From Arthrobacter globiformis (GTDB lineage Bacteria; Actinomycetota; Actinomycetes; Actinomycetales; Micrococcaceae), in the NCBI RefSeq assembly GCF_003261175.1, contig NZ_QLNP01000064.1:124001-188000 (forward strand): 64,000 nucleotides of DNA, in the 5' to 3' direction. Below are positions 16,308-25,636 of the stretch, piece after piece (within the stretch, counting starts at the first letter, position 1; every line of letters starts with the position of its first letter). The notes under the pieces are model-generated. The model did not search any database and had not been told where the DNA came from. It saw only the letters and a list, made by a program, of their open reading frames with translations. The position numbers were made by a program, and so were the translations under genes.

Positions 16308-17054
16308 ATGACCGAAACCCTGAATACCAGCGCTGGCAGCCGGCCGAACAGCTGGACCGGCGCCGCCGCCATCCTCTTCGACTTGGACGGCGTGCTCACG
16401 CCCACGGCCGTGGTCCACGAGCGCGCCTGGCGGGAGCTGTTCGACGGGTACCTCGAAACCGTCCCCGAAAAGGACCCGTACCGGGAGAGCGACTACTTCG
16501 ACCACATCGACGGCAAGCCAAGGTTCGACGGCGTCCGGGACTTCCTGACGTCCCGCGGCATCACCCTGCCCGAGGGCCCCGCCGATGACGATCCGGACAA
16601 CATCACGGTCCAGGGCCTCGGCAACCGGAAGAACCGGATCTTTAACGACATTGTCAGCGCCGGGGTGGAGCCCTATGCGGGATCGGTGCGTTTCCTGGAA
16701 GCTGCACTCGACCGCGGACTGAAGGTCGCCGTCGTCTCTTCCTCAAGGAACGCCCCTTCGGTGCTGCGTTCGGCCGGGCTGGCGGACCGGTTCCCGGTGG
16801 TCGTGGACGGCGTCGTGGCCGCTGAGGAAGGGCTGCCCGGCAAGCCGGACCCCGCAACCTACGAGTATGCCGCCCGGCTCCTGGAGCTGCCCAGCGAGCA
16901 GTGCGTCGTCGTCGAGGACGCCGTATCCGGCGTGCAGGCGGGCAGCGCCGGCAGTTTCCATTCGGTAATCGGCGTGGACCGCGGTGCCGGGCGGCAGACG
17001 CTGCTCGACGCCGGAGCCACACTTGTGGTCAGCGACCTCGAGGAACTTCTCTAG
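16308..17054 (+). CDS. pgmB: Beta-phosphoglucomutase family HAD hydrolase
   Basis: A 248-residue HAD enzyme. Asp25 and Asp27 in ILFDLDGVLT are the nucleophile and acid/base, the Lys of GKPDPATYE and VVEDAVSGVQAG complete the HAD motifs, and FDHIDGKPR is the substrate-recognition loop typical of beta-phosphoglucomutases. It converts beta-glucose-1-phosphate to glucose-6-phosphate. The ATG at 16308 is preceded by AAAGGA; upstream in-frame extension is non-conserved. It lies 86 bp before a GH65 phosphorylase, which would supply its substrate. The same pairing is known in mycobacteria. Confidence 0.92.
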   Translation: MTETLNTSAGSRPNSWTGAAAILFDLDGVLTPTAVVHERAWRELFDGYLETVPEKDPYRESDYFDHIDGKPRFDGVRDFLTSRGITLPEGPADDDPDNITVQGLGNRKNRIFNDIVSAGVEPYAGSVRFLEAALDRGLKVAVVSSSRNAPSVLRSAGLADRFPVVVDGVVAAEEGLPGKPDPATYEYAARLLELPSEQCVVVEDAVSGVQAGSAGSFHSVIGVDRGAGRQTLLDAGATLVVSDLEELL

Positions 17055-17140
17055 CCCCGCAGCCCCAGGGCCGCAACCGGGGTACGGCCAGCCCCGGCAG
17101 AACTTCCAGCACCATTTCGACCGTCTAAGGAACGCCACTC

Positions 17141-19510
17141 ATGGCACTCATCAACGCTGACCGCGTCCGCTTCCCCAATGATCCCTGGAAGCTCGTGGAA
17201 ACGAGCCACGTACCCGGCGACGCCGGGACGCTCGAAACGCTTTTTGCGCTCGGCAACGGCCACCTCGGCGTCCGGGGTGCCCACTGGGCCGCCGCGGATG
17301 CCGCGCTGCCCGGCAGCTTCATCAACGGGTTCCACGAGATCTGGGACATCAAGCACGCCGAGAATGCCTTTGGTTTCGCGCGCACGGGCCAGCGCATCCT
17401 CTACATTCCGGATGCCAACAACTTCACCGTGGTCATCGACGGTGAAATGCTCAGCCTTTCCGAATCCACTGTCCTGGACTACCGCAGGTCCGTGGACTTC
17501 GCCACCGGCATCTACGAGTGCTCCATCGTGTGGCAGTGCCGTTCCGGCGCCACGGTGACTACAGTGGAGCGCCGGGCCGTGGGCTTCGAAGCGCGAGGCA
17601 GCCTGGGCATCTCCCTGGAGGTTTCGGCCGACCGGGCAGTCTCAGCGGACGTCACCTCGTCCGTCATCAACCGGCAGGACCAGCCCGTGGAGGACCACTC
17701 CACCCATGACCCGCGCCGCGCGGGCCGGCACGCAGGCCGGGTCCTGCTGCCACTCAGGATGGAGGGCGGGGACGGTTCGCTGCGCCTGTCGTGGGAGGCC
17801 GCGGAGTCAAAGCAGCGCGTGGGGATCGCCGTCGACCACTGGACGTCCGCCGGCCACCAGCCGTTCGACACCCTCGTGGACCAGGATGACAGCAGCGTCC
17901 GTTATGTGTTGGCGATTGCCGCCGAGGAGCCCTTCCGGCTCGAAAAGAGCGTTAGCTACGCCGTGGCCCGAGGTACCCGGACGGGCCTGCCCGGTGCCGC
18001 CGACGCGGAAGCGGGGGAGGACCCGGCGGACGCGGCTGAAGCAGGGCTGAAGCCCGTCGGAGACGTCTTCGCCGAAAGCGAGGCGCATTACCGCAGCTAC
18101 TGGGCCGACGCCGACATCCAGGTGGGCGGGCAGCCGGAACTCCAGCAGGCCATCCGCTGGAACCTCTTCCAGCTTGCGCAGGCCACCGCAAGGGCCGGCG
18201 TGGCCGGCATCCCGGCCAAGGGGGTCACCGGCTCCGGCTACGACGGGCACTACTTCTGGGACCAGGAGGTTTACCTCCTGCCGTACCTGACGTATTCAAA
18301 CCCCGACGGCGCGCGCCAGGTTCTGGAGTTCCGTCACGAAATGCTCCCGGACGCCAAGATCCGCGCCAAGGAGCTGAGCGTGGACGGCGCGCTTTTCCCC
18401 TGGCGCACCATCAACGGCCTGGAAGCGAGCGCATACTACGCTGCCGGCACTGCGCAGTTCCACATCGCCGCAGCCGTTGCCTTCGCCACCAACAGGTACG
18501 TCTGGGCCAGCGGTGATTCCGAGTTCCGCGCCGGAATGGGCGCCGACCTGCTGATCGAAACCGCCCGCATGTGGGTTTCGCTGGGCTTCTTCGGCAAGGA
18601 CGGCGCGTTCCACATCCACGGAGTGACGGGGCCGGACGAGTACACCGCGGTGGTGAACGACAACCTCTACACGAACGTCATGGCCCGGTTTAACCTGCGG
18701 GCCGCCGCAGCGCTGGACCACCCGGCAGTGGACGACGCCGAACGGGAGCTGTGGGAGGCGGCTGCGGAGCGGATCCAGTTGCCCTTCGATGAGCACTTCC
18801 AGGTGTACTCGCAGGACAACGACTTCATGACCCTTGAGCCGTGGGACTGGACGACGCCGCGCTCCAAGTACCCGCTGCTGCTGAACTTCCATCCGCTGGT
18901 CATCTACCGCCACCAGGTGCTGAAGCAGGCGGACACGGTCCTTGCCATGTTCCTGCAGTGGCAGGAGTTCACCGCCGAGGAAAAGCGCCGGGCCTTCGAT
19001 TTCTACGATCCCATCACCACGGGGGACTCCACGCTCTCGGCGTGCGTCCAGGGGATCATGGCCGCCGAGGTGGGTTACCGCAAGGCTGCCCTGGAGCACT
19101 TCACGAATGCCGCGTTCATCGACCTGGACAATACCCACGGGAATACGATCGACGGCGTCCACATCGCCTCCACCGGCGGAGTGTGGAGCTCACTCGTGTG
19201 CGGCTTCGCAGGGCTCCGGGACCAGGGGCCCATGCCGTTCTTTGATCCGCGGCTGCCCGGGGAATGGGACACCCTGCGCTTCCAGCTGAGGCTGCAGGGC
19301 CGCCCGCTCCTGGTGGAACTCGATCAGGACGCCATCACTCTGGCGGTCCTCGAGGGCGAAGCGCTGGACGTCGACGTTCGCGGGGTCCGGTTCGCGGTGG
19401 CTTCCCAGCCAGTGCGTGTGCCCCTGGATCCTGTGCACGTCCCCGAGCCCTCGGTGTTCCCGAGCGGGCCACCGACGGCGAGCCTCCCGGTGGTGCGCGC
19501 ACGCGAGTGA
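17141..19510 (+). CDS. Glycoside hydrolase family 65 (disaccharide phosphorylase)
   Basis: A 789-residue GH65 protein: an N-terminal beta-sandwich (about 15-270), a linker, an (alpha/alpha)6 barrel (about 330-700) and a C-terminal beta domain. YFWDQEVYLLPYL and the general acid Glu500 in GVTGPDEYTAVVNDN are family signatures. GH65 members phosphorolyse maltose, trehalose, kojibiose or related alpha-glucosides, giving beta-glucose-1-phosphate; pgmB upstream supports a phosphorylase rather than a hydrolase. The exact disaccharide cannot be fixed from sequence. AAGGAA precedes the ATG. It probably shares the LacI-type promoter with pgmB. Confidence 0.92.
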   Translation: MALINADRVRFPNDPWKLVETSHVPGDAGTLETLFALGNGHLGVRGAHWAAADAALPGSFINGFHEIWDIKHAENAFGFARTGQRILYIPDANNFTVVIDGEMLSLSESTVLDYRRSVDFATGIYECSIVWQCRSGATVTTVERRAVGFEARGSLGISLEVSADRAVSADVTSSVINRQDQPVEDHSTHDPRRAGRHAGRVLLPLRMEGGDGSLRLSWEAAESKQRVGIAVDHWTSAGHQPFDTLVDQDDSSVRYVLAIAAEEPFRLEKSVSYAVARGTRTGLPGAADAEAGEDPADAAEAGLKPVGDVFAESEAHYRSYWADADIQVGGQPELQQAIRWNLFQLAQATARAGVAGIPAKGVTGSGYDGHYFWDQEVYLLPYLTYSNPDGARQVLEFRHEMLPDAKIRAKELSVDGALFPWRTINGLEASAYYAAGTAQFHIAAAVAFATNRYVWASGDSEFRAGMGADLLIETARMWVSLGFFGKDGAFHIHGVTGPDEYTAVVNDNLYTNVMARFNLRAAAALDHPAVDDAERELWEAAAERIQLPFDEHFQVYSQDNDFMTLEPWDWTTPRSKYPLLLNFHPLVIYRHQVLKQADTVLAMFLQWQEFTAEEKRRAFDFYDPITTGDSTLSACVQGIMAAEVGYRKAALEHFTNAAFIDLDNTHGNTIDGVHIASTGGVWSSLVCGFAGLRDQGPMPFFDPRLPGEWDTLRFQLRLQGRPLLVELDQDAITLAVLEGEALDVDVRGVRFAVASQPVRVPLDPVHVPEPSVFPSGPPTASLPVVRARE

Positions 19511-19550
19511 CGGCCCAGGCCTGGTGAAGGGGCAGGCCGAGTGACCGTCA
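19508..19550. terminator. Hairpin between GH65 gene and convergent MFS gene
   Basis: TGACGG (19508-19513) with CCGTCA (19545-19550), and inside it GGCCTG (19518-19523) with CAGGCC (19533-19538), form a two-part stem that begins at the GH65 stop codon. It can serve both converging genes. There is no T-tract. Confidence 0.5.
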
Positions 19551-19562
19551 GGTGCGTCGGCG

Positions 19563-20894
19563 CTAGGTAGTGGCGTCCGCGTCCGCGGGCAGGGGGTCCT
19601 GGCGGTCCAGCGGGTGGGCGATTTCGTCCGCGGACATCCGTGCCACCAGCAGGGCCACCACCGCCATCACCGGGCAGACGCCTCCCGCGACCAGGAAGAT
19701 CAGCCAGATCGGAAGCACGGAGGCGGCCGGACCGGCGAGCGCCATCGACACCGGCATCAGTGCCAGGGACACAAAGAAGTCCAGGCTGGAAACCCGTCCC
19801 AGCAGGTGCGGGGGGACGCGGCGCTGCAGCAGGGTTCCCCAGATGACCATGCCCACGCTGCCGGTGGCCCCGAAAATAAAAACCGCCAGGGCGAGTAGCC
19901 AGAAGTTGTCCATGAGCCCCACCGCGGCCAGTGGCAGCGTGCCAGCTCCCCAGCACACCATCATGACAGTCAGGTACCGCCTCGGCAGCCGGACGGATGC
20001 CGTGACCAGTGAGGCCGCGGCGCTGCCCACTCCCATGACGGCCAGCAGGAAACCGAACATGCGGCTGTCGCCGCCCAACTGGTCCCGGATCACGAAGGGC
20101 AGGAGCACTTCAATGGGCCCGATCAGGAACAGCACCGAAATGCAGGCCCAGAGCAGGGTCCAGAGGAGCCACGGCGTCCGGACCGTGTAGCTGACACCCT
20201 CGCGGAGCTCGGAGAAGAAAGAGGTCTTGGCTGGTGTCCTGGCAGCGCCGTCCCCGGGAGGCCCTGTGTCCGCGCGCTCCGAACCGTTCCCGGGGGCCTG
20301 CAGGGCGTGCTGGCCGAGGAAGTTCAGGATGACGAACGCCAGCAGGTGGCACACGGCCACGCCGGTCACGGCGTGCGACGGCGACAGTGCGGCCACGACG
20401 ACGCCTGCCACAGCAGGACCCGCCGCCTGCTGAAGCGTGGGACGCAGCGTTCCTTCCATGCCGTTGGCCGCCAGCAGGTCCTCCGGGGGCAGGATCCGCG
20501 GCAGAATCGCGGAGTAGGCCGGGAAGAAAAACGCCGCCCCCACGCCAAGGATGAAGGCGCCGGCCACCAGGTGCCAGAGCTGAAGCCAGCCTGCCATGGC
20601 TAGCCCGCTGACGGCTGCGATCACGGCAAGGTTGGTTCCCTCGACGGCGATGATCAGCAGCCGCTGCGGAACCCGGTCCGCTGCTATCCCGCCGGCAAGA
20701 ACGAACGCCACGAGCCCCACGCCGCCGGCAGCGGCCACGAGGGACAGTTCAAGCGGACCGCCGCCGATGTGGATGACCTGGTAGACCATGGCCACGGCCC
20801 ACATGCCCGAGCCAAAGATGGATACGGCCAAGGCGCCGATCAGCACGCGGTATTCGCGGTGGGAAAAGGGTCGGAGCGCGCGGGGGAGGGGCAC
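19563..20894 (-). CDS. MFS transporter, EntS/MFS_3-like
   Basis: A 443-residue permease with about 12 membrane helices and a central cytosolic loop near residues 195-230. The N-terminus PFSHREYRVLIGALAVSIFGSGMW and the motif FFFPAYSAILPRILPPEDLLAANG are characteristic of the MFS_3 group that includes the enterobactin exporter EntS and many drug exporters of actinobacteria. It is probably an exporter; the substrate is unknown. The start is a GTG at 20894 with no clear ribosome-binding site, 61 bp from a divergent gene. Confidence 0.85.
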   Translation of the reverse strand: MPLPRALRPFSHREYRVLIGALAVSIFGSGMWAVAMVYQVIHIGGGPLELSLVAAAGGVGLVAFVLAGGIAADRVPQRLLIIAVEGTNLAVIAAVSGLAMAGWLQLWHLVAGAFILGVGAAFFFPAYSAILPRILPPEDLLAANGMEGTLRPTLQQAAGPAVAGVVVAALSPSHAVTGVAVCHLLAFVILNFLGQHALQAPGNGSERADTGPPGDGAARTPAKTSFFSELREGVSYTVRTPWLLWTLLWACISVLFLIGPIEVLLPFVIRDQLGGDSRMFGFLLAVMGVGSAAASLVTASVRLPRRYLTVMMVCWGAGTLPLAAVGLMDNFWLLALAVFIFGATGSVGMVIWGTLLQRRVPPHLLGRVSSLDFFVSLALMPVSMALAGPAASVLPIWLIFLVAGGVCPVMAVVALLVARMSADEIAHPLDRQDPLPADADATT

Positions 20895-20955
20895 ACGGCA
20901 ATCTTAGGCCGAGCCTCTGCCGGGTGGAACGTGCCCCGCGGGATAGGCTCTAGCC

Positions 20956-21546
20956 ATGGGGAACACACCGGCCAGGCCGGGGCGGCGCAATGTGGCGCTG
21001 ATCGGCGCAAACTTTGGCCTTGCCCTGCATCCGGTGGACCGGACCGGCATTCATATTCCCGGCGAGCCCGCCAGCTGCTTTGCTTCGTTCTGGGTGGCTG
21101 ACTGGTCCCGGTGGGGAAGCGGAACAGTCCTCATGGTGGCCACGCTCCAGGGCTGGCGCAGCTACGGCTCCAACGAATTCTTCGCCTCATCCCTCGCCGC
21201 CGAACTGACGCGCTTCTTTCCGGAGGCAGCGCGCTTTCCGCTTGCCGGCGTCAGCCACACCCAGGACGAGTTCGACGTCGAACTGGATCTTGAACGCGGG
21301 TTCCGGGCGACCGGGCGGCGGGCCGCCCTCGAAATCTCCGGAGTGCTGGACCGGCGCCAGTTCTCCGCACCCGACTTCCAGCTGGGGCCCGCCAGCGCCT
21401 CGATGAGCAACATCTACCATCCGTGCAGCACGGGAAAACTCTCCGAGTTCGGTGTCGAATGGCCCGGCGCCCCGACTGTCTACCCCGGCCCGCGCGGGCC
21501 CTCCTCCTCCGCGTACATGGCGGTGGCCGAGTCCTGGGCCATGTGA
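20956..21546 (+). CDS. Hypothetical protein, 196 residues
   Basis: A soluble protein with no signal peptide or membrane helix. Visible features are an aromatic-rich core (ASFWVADWSRWGSG), an FPEAARFPLAGVSHTQDEFDVELDLERG segment suggesting alternating beta strands, and a Cys near the C-terminal third. Codon use matches its neighbours, so it is probably real. I do not recognise a family. It is divergent from the MFS gene and 109 bp ahead of the EcsC-like gene. Confidence 0.65.
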   Translation: MGNTPARPGRRNVALIGANFGLALHPVDRTGIHIPGEPASCFASFWVADWSRWGSGTVLMVATLQGWRSYGSNEFFASSLAAELTRFFPEAARFPLAGVSHTQDEFDVELDLERGFRATGRRAALEISGVLDRRQFSAPDFQLGPASASMSNIYHPCSTGKLSEFGVEWPGAPTVYPGPRGPSSSAYMAVAESWAM

Positions 21547-21571
21547 CGGCCCGGTTCAGCGGGCAGGGTGA

Positions 21572-21583
21572 TCAGCATGCTTG
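21572..21583. promoter_or_regulatory. TAAG-N4-CTTA-like site upstream of the EcsC-like gene
   Basis: TCAGCATGCTTG matches TAAGCATGCTTA at 10 of 12 positions, including the whole CATG core and both flanking G/C bases. It lies 72-84 bp upstream of the next start codon, the same distance as in the other copies. Confidence 0.4.
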
Positions 21584-21655
21584 GTATGTTGGTGTGTGGC
21601 CTAGTGTTAAGGCTAGACGGCGGCACCCGCTGCCGGTTGTTCAGAGGTAGAGGTG

Positions 21656-22495
21656 ATGATGGCCACGCGACGTAACCCCGCGATGAAAATCGCGCAGGAA
21701 ACAGCCCACAACGCCGTGTTCGACGCTCACGGCAATCCCAAGCCCGGGGTGCACAACGTGCTGCTGCGGGCCGTGGAGATCCAGGGCCCGCTGGTGGTCG
21801 CGTATATCCGCCGGCTCCAGCGCCGCAATCCGAGGGCATCTGCCGCCCAGCTCGCGGACATCCTTGAGCGCGACTATCTCCGGGCCGTGACCGGCGGGGG
21901 AGCGCTGGTGGGAGCCACCGCCGTCGTTCCCGGAGTCGGTACTGTGGCGTCGCTGGGCCTCTCCGCCGCCGCCACCGTTGGCTTCCTTGAGGCGACAGCC
22001 CTCTACGCCACCTCGCTGGCCGAACTTCACGGGATCCGGATGATCGACCCGGAGAAGGCCAGCACCCTGGTGATGGCCGTGATGCTCGGCGAGGAGGGGA
22101 CCGCTCTGCTTGGTTCGCTCAGCGGCCAGGCCATGGGCCGGGGCAAGGGTGCCAGCCAGGCCTGGGGAAACGTGCTGGCGGGCAGGATGTCGCAGTCCGG
22201 GGCCGGTTTCATCCGCGAGCGGATCCAGAAGGCCTTCCTGCGGAACCTGCTCAGGAGGCAGGGAACGGCCCTGTTCGGACGCGCGCTGCCGTTCGGCATC
22301 GGAGCGGTGGTGGGGGGCGCGGGAAACCTCATGATGGGCCGCACGGTCGTGGCGAACGCAAAAGAGGCCTTTGGGCCGATGCCGGACACGGTGCCGGGGG
22401 ATCTCAAGCCTGCGGAACCGGCAGGCCCCTCGTTGGAATCCGGCAAAACGGAAGCTGGCACAACGGAAGGTGGTCCCGGTGGATTTGAACGCTGA
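21656..22495 (+). CDS. EcsC-like membrane-associated protein
   Basis: A 279-residue protein. The central Gly/Ala-rich segment (about 75-125, with VVPGVGTVASLGLSAAATVG) and a second one (about 225-255, LPFGIGAVVGGAGNLMMG) are glycine-zipper hydrophobic hairpins arranged as in EcsC-family proteins. A basic amphipathic stretch RNLLRRQGTALFGR lies between them. The function is unknown. The start is one of GTG-ATG-ATG at 21653, 21656 or 21659 behind an AGAGG. The stop lies inside pxpA, overlapping its start by 17 bp, so the two are cotranscribed. Confidence 0.65.
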   Translation: MMATRRNPAMKIAQETAHNAVFDAHGNPKPGVHNVLLRAVEIQGPLVVAYIRRLQRRNPRASAAQLADILERDYLRAVTGGGALVGATAVVPGVGTVASLGLSAAATVGFLEATALYATSLAELHGIRMIDPEKASTLVMAVMLGEEGTALLGSLSGQAMGRGKGASQAWGNVLAGRMSQSGAGFIRERIQKAFLRNLLRRQGTALFGRALPFGIGAVVGGAGNLMMGRTVVANAKEAFGPMPDTVPGDLKPAEPAGPSLESGKTEAGTTEGGPGGFER

Positions 22496-23228
22496 CCTCG
22501 GGGAGTCCTTCGGCTCCTGGACCATGGGTGATGACGCGGCCATGTTCGAGCTCATCACCAGCGCCAACGTGGCCTGCGGCTTTCATGCCGGGGACCCCGT
22601 GACGATGCTGGACAGCTGCCGCGCCGCCTATGAACTGGACGTCACCGTCGGCGCCCACGTCGGGTACCGGGACCTCGCCGGCTTTGGACGCCGCTCCCTG
22701 GACATGTCCTTCGACGAGCTGTTCGGCGACGTCCTGTACCAGCTCGGTGCACTGGACGGGGTTGCGCACGCGGTGGGCGCCACGGTGGACTACGTCAAAC
22801 CGCACGGCGCCCTTTACAACCGGGCCTTCCACGACGCCGACCAGGCTGCCGCGCTGGTGGCAGCCATCCAGGCCTACGATCCCGGCCTGCCCATATTGGG
22901 GCTTCCGGGGTCCGAGCTGCTGAAGCAGGCCCAAGACGCGGGGCATCCTGTTTTCCGGGAGGCGTTTGTGGACCGCGCCTACCTGCCGGACGGCACACTG
23001 GTGCCGCGCTCACAGGACGGTGCCGTGCTGCACGACGTCGGGCCGATCGTTGAGCGGGCAGTCCGCCTGGCGCTCAAGGGCGAGGTAGTGGCGGTGGACG
23101 GGACCGTGGTCCGGGTCGACCCCGACTCGCTGTGCATCCATGGAGACACCCCCGGCGCCGTGGAAATGGCGGCCGCCGTCCGGGCAGGTCTTGAGGAAAA
23201 CGGGGTTGAACTGGCGCCGTTCGCCTGA
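22479..23228 (+). CDS. pxpA: LamB/YcsF family 5-oxoprolinase subunit A
   Basis: A 249-residue protein with the family signature VDLNADLGESFG at its N-terminus, ANVACGFHAGDP, VKPHGALYN and a conserved GDTPGAVE near the end. PxpA works with PxpB and PxpC to cleave 5-oxoproline with ATP to glutamate. The GTG at 22479 is chosen: it is 8 bases after GGAAGG, and the conserved N-terminus starts there. Its usual partners pxpB and pxpC are absent here; the next gene is an unrelated DUF445 gene. It overlaps the EcsC-like gene by 17 bp. Confidence 0.9.
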   Translation: MDLNADLGESFGSWTMGDDAAMFELITSANVACGFHAGDPVTMLDSCRAAYELDVTVGAHVGYRDLAGFGRRSLDMSFDELFGDVLYQLGALDGVAHAVGATVDYVKPHGALYNRAFHDADQAAALVAAIQAYDPGLPILGLPGSELLKQAQDAGHPVFREAFVDRAYLPDGTLVPRSQDGAVLHDVGPIVERAVRLALKGEVVAVDGTVVRVDPDSLCIHGDTPGAVEMAAAVRAGLEENGVELAPFA

Positions 23229-23279
23229 GGGCGCGCCCTTGATCTGCCGCGCTTCCCGGCGTGCTTCGGGCGCAGCCCG

Positions 23280-24644
23280 TCAGCCGAACGTCAGGTGGGC
23301 CACCGTGAAGATGGCGAGCCCTGCGAGCGAGCCCACCACCGTGCCGTTGATCCGGATGAACTGCAGGTCCTTGCCCACTTGGAGTTCGATCTTCTGCGAC
23401 GTTTCCTCGGCGTCCCAGCGGGCCACCGTATCCGTGATCACCCCGGCAATGTCCGACCGATAGGTGCGGACCAGATAGCCGGCCGCATCGCCGATCCAGG
23501 CGTTGACCTTGCCTGCCAGCTCTTCGTCGCTGACCAGCCGGGTGCCGAAATCGCGGACGGCCGCCTTGAATTTCACCGTCAGTTCGCTGTCCGGATCGTC
23601 GACGGCGGAGAGCAGCGCGCCCTTGATGGTCGCCCAGGTCCGGGACGCCAGTTCCCGGACCTCCGGGTCGCCAAGCACCTGCGCCTTGATGCCCTCTGCT
23701 CGGGCGATCATGGCCGGATCGTGCTGCAGATCCTGGGCCAGGTCGGTCAGGTACTTGTCGATGGACAGCCGGACCTGGTGCTGCTGGTCGTCCTGGACCG
23801 CGCGGGTGAACTTCAGCAACTCGATGTAGACCTTGTCCCCCACGAGGCCATCCACGAAGCTGGGCACCCACTGTGGGGAGCGCTCCGTGACGAGCCGGCT
23901 GACCATCTGGTGGTTGGCTGCCACCCAGTCCGCTGCCCGGTCCACGAGGAGGTCCACCAGCTTGTGGTGGTGCCCGTCGGCGAAGATCCGCTCAGCCATG
24001 CGTCCCACGGGCGGTCCCCACGGGGGAGTCAGGAGGTGCTTGCGGACCATTCCCTCGATAACTGCCTGGACGTCGTCGTCGTTCAGTACTTTGAACGTTC
24101 CCCGGATGACAGCGGCGCCCTCCTTGGCAACGCGCTCGGCGCCGCCCGGCCCTGACAGCCAGCTGCCCACCTTGCCGGAGATGTTGATGCTGGCCAGCTT
24201 GTCCTGGACCACCTGTTCGGAGAGGAAGTTGGTCTCCACGAACTCGCCCAGGGACGCACCGATTTGGTCCTTGCGGCGCGGAATGATGGCGGTATGCGGG
24301 ATTTTCAGTCCCATGGGATAGCGGAACAGGGCCGTGACTGCGAACCAGTCGGCCAAGGCGCCCACCATGCCGCCTTCCGCCGCGGCCCGGACGTACTGCA
24401 ACCACGGGTACTGCTTTTGCAGCGCGAACGCGACGACGAACACCACTGCCATGGCAATCAGGAGGCACAACGCCACCAGTTTCATCTTCCGGAGTGCCGC
24501 CGCCTTTTCGGCGTCGCCCGCTGTGAGCTGCCGTACGACGGCGGAACGCGGGCCCGGGGCGCGCCCGTCCTCTCCCGGACGGTCACGGGTGGCCTCGCCC
24601 GGGGGAGACGCCAGCTGGGTGGTTGGCTCAGAGTTCACCTGCAT
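23280..24644 (-). CDS. DUF445 domain-containing membrane protein
   Basis: A 454-residue protein of the DUF445/YjiN family. It has an N-terminal membrane helix (about 52-72), a conserved region GALADWFAVTALFRYPMG followed by IPHTAIIPRRKDQIGASLGEFVE, a long helical soluble part, and a C-terminal helix (about 430-452). Family members are inner-membrane proteins of unknown function. The first 40 residues are disordered. The ATG at 24644 is 50 bp from the divergent glycerophosphodiesterase gene. It converges on pxpA with a 51-bp gap. Confidence 0.87.
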   Translation of the reverse strand: MQVNSEPTTQLASPPGEATRDRPGEDGRAPGPRSAVVRQLTAGDAEKAAALRKMKLVALCLLIAMAVVFVVAFALQKQYPWLQYVRAAAEGGMVGALADWFAVTALFRYPMGLKIPHTAIIPRRKDQIGASLGEFVETNFLSEQVVQDKLASINISGKVGSWLSGPGGAERVAKEGAAVIRGTFKVLNDDDVQAVIEGMVRKHLLTPPWGPPVGRMAERIFADGHHHKLVDLLVDRAADWVAANHQMVSRLVTERSPQWVPSFVDGLVGDKVYIELLKFTRAVQDDQQHQVRLSIDKYLTDLAQDLQHDPAMIARAEGIKAQVLGDPEVRELASRTWATIKGALLSAVDDPDSELTVKFKAAVRDFGTRLVSDEELAGKVNAWIGDAAGYLVRTYRSDIAGVITDTVARWDAEETSQKIELQVGKDLQFIRINGTVVGSLAGLAIFTVAHLTFG

Positions 24645-24694
24645 GTGCCAAGCCTAGCCCCGCTTCGGCGGCCGTGGTCGGCTAACGTGTGACC

Positions 24695-25624
24695 ATGACA
24701 GCCGACGAGTCAGCCCCAACCCGTCCCCTGGTCTACGCCCACCGGGGTTCCAGCGCGGATTTCGCCGAGCACACCAGGGCGGCGTATCTCCGGGCGCTCG
24801 CCGACGGCGCGGACGGTGTGGAGTGCGATGTGCACCTCACCCGCGACCAGCACGTTGTCCTGCTGCATGATTCGAATCTGGACCGCACCTCGGACGGCAC
24901 CGGTCCTGTGGCCGAACGGACCGTGGACCAGCTGCGGCTGCTGGATTTTTCGGCCTGGAAGGGTGTGCGGATCCCTGAGGCCTACGGGCCCAGGTCGGAA
25001 CAGTTCCTCACCCTGCCGGATCTGCTGGACCTGCTCCGGGCCGCCGGGCGGGACGTCGGCCTGGCCATCGAGCTGAAGCATCCCAGCCCCTACCAGCTGA
25101 AGCTGGAGGACAGGGTGCTGCAGGTGCTGCGGGCAGAGGGATGGGACGTGGGGACATCCATGCTGGACAACATCCGCGTCACCTTCATGAGCTTCAGTCC
25201 CGACTCGGTCAGGCACCTGCGCAAGGCCGTCCCCGCGGAGTTCATCTGCCAGCTTGTGGACGACGTGAACGTCACCGGGATCCGTGAGGAACTTGGCCTG
25301 GGGCCCTTCACGGGCAGCGCCGTCGCCAACGTGATGAAGGCCGCTCAGCTGGAGGGGGAACGGATCCTCGACGGCGGCGAAGCGGGGATGGCCGGGCCGG
25401 GCATTGACTACGTGCGCCGGCATCCCGAGACCGTCCGGCGCTGGCGGGATGCGGGCCGCCGTTTCCGGGTCTGGACGGTGGACGCCGAGGCTGACGTGGC
25501 GCTGTGCCGGGGGCTGGGCATCCAGGAAATCACCACCAACCGGCCGGCGCAGGTGCTGGCCCAGCTCCAGCAGCCAGCCCTGGCAGCAAGCTCCGGCGCG
25601 ACTCAATCACAGCCACCGCTGTGA
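24695..25624 (+). CDS. Glycerophosphodiester phosphodiesterase
   Basis: A 309-residue GDPD enzyme with the TIM-barrel signature VYAHRGSSADFAEHT (catalytic His and metal-binding Glu), GVECDVHLTRDQHVVLLHD (metal Glu/Asp and second catalytic His) and the late VWTVDAEADV strand. It hydrolyses glycerophosphodiesters to glycerol-3-phosphate and an alcohol. No signal peptide is seen, so it is cytoplasmic. The usual N of the ENT motif is His here (EHT). The ATG at 24695 is used; a GTG two codons earlier is equally possible. It is 12 bp before azlC but probably not functionally linked. Confidence 0.9.
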   Translation: MTADESAPTRPLVYAHRGSSADFAEHTRAAYLRALADGADGVECDVHLTRDQHVVLLHDSNLDRTSDGTGPVAERTVDQLRLLDFSAWKGVRIPEAYGPRSEQFLTLPDLLDLLRAAGRDVGLAIELKHPSPYQLKLEDRVLQVLRAEGWDVGTSMLDNIRVTFMSFSPDSVRHLRKAVPAEFICQLVDDVNVTGIREELGLGPFTGSAVANVMKAAQLEGERILDGGEAGMAGPGIDYVRRHPETVRRWRDAGRRFRVWTVDAEADVALCRGLGIQEITTNRPAQVLAQLQQPALAASSGATQSQPPL

Positions 25625-25636
25625 TTGAGTGGTGGC

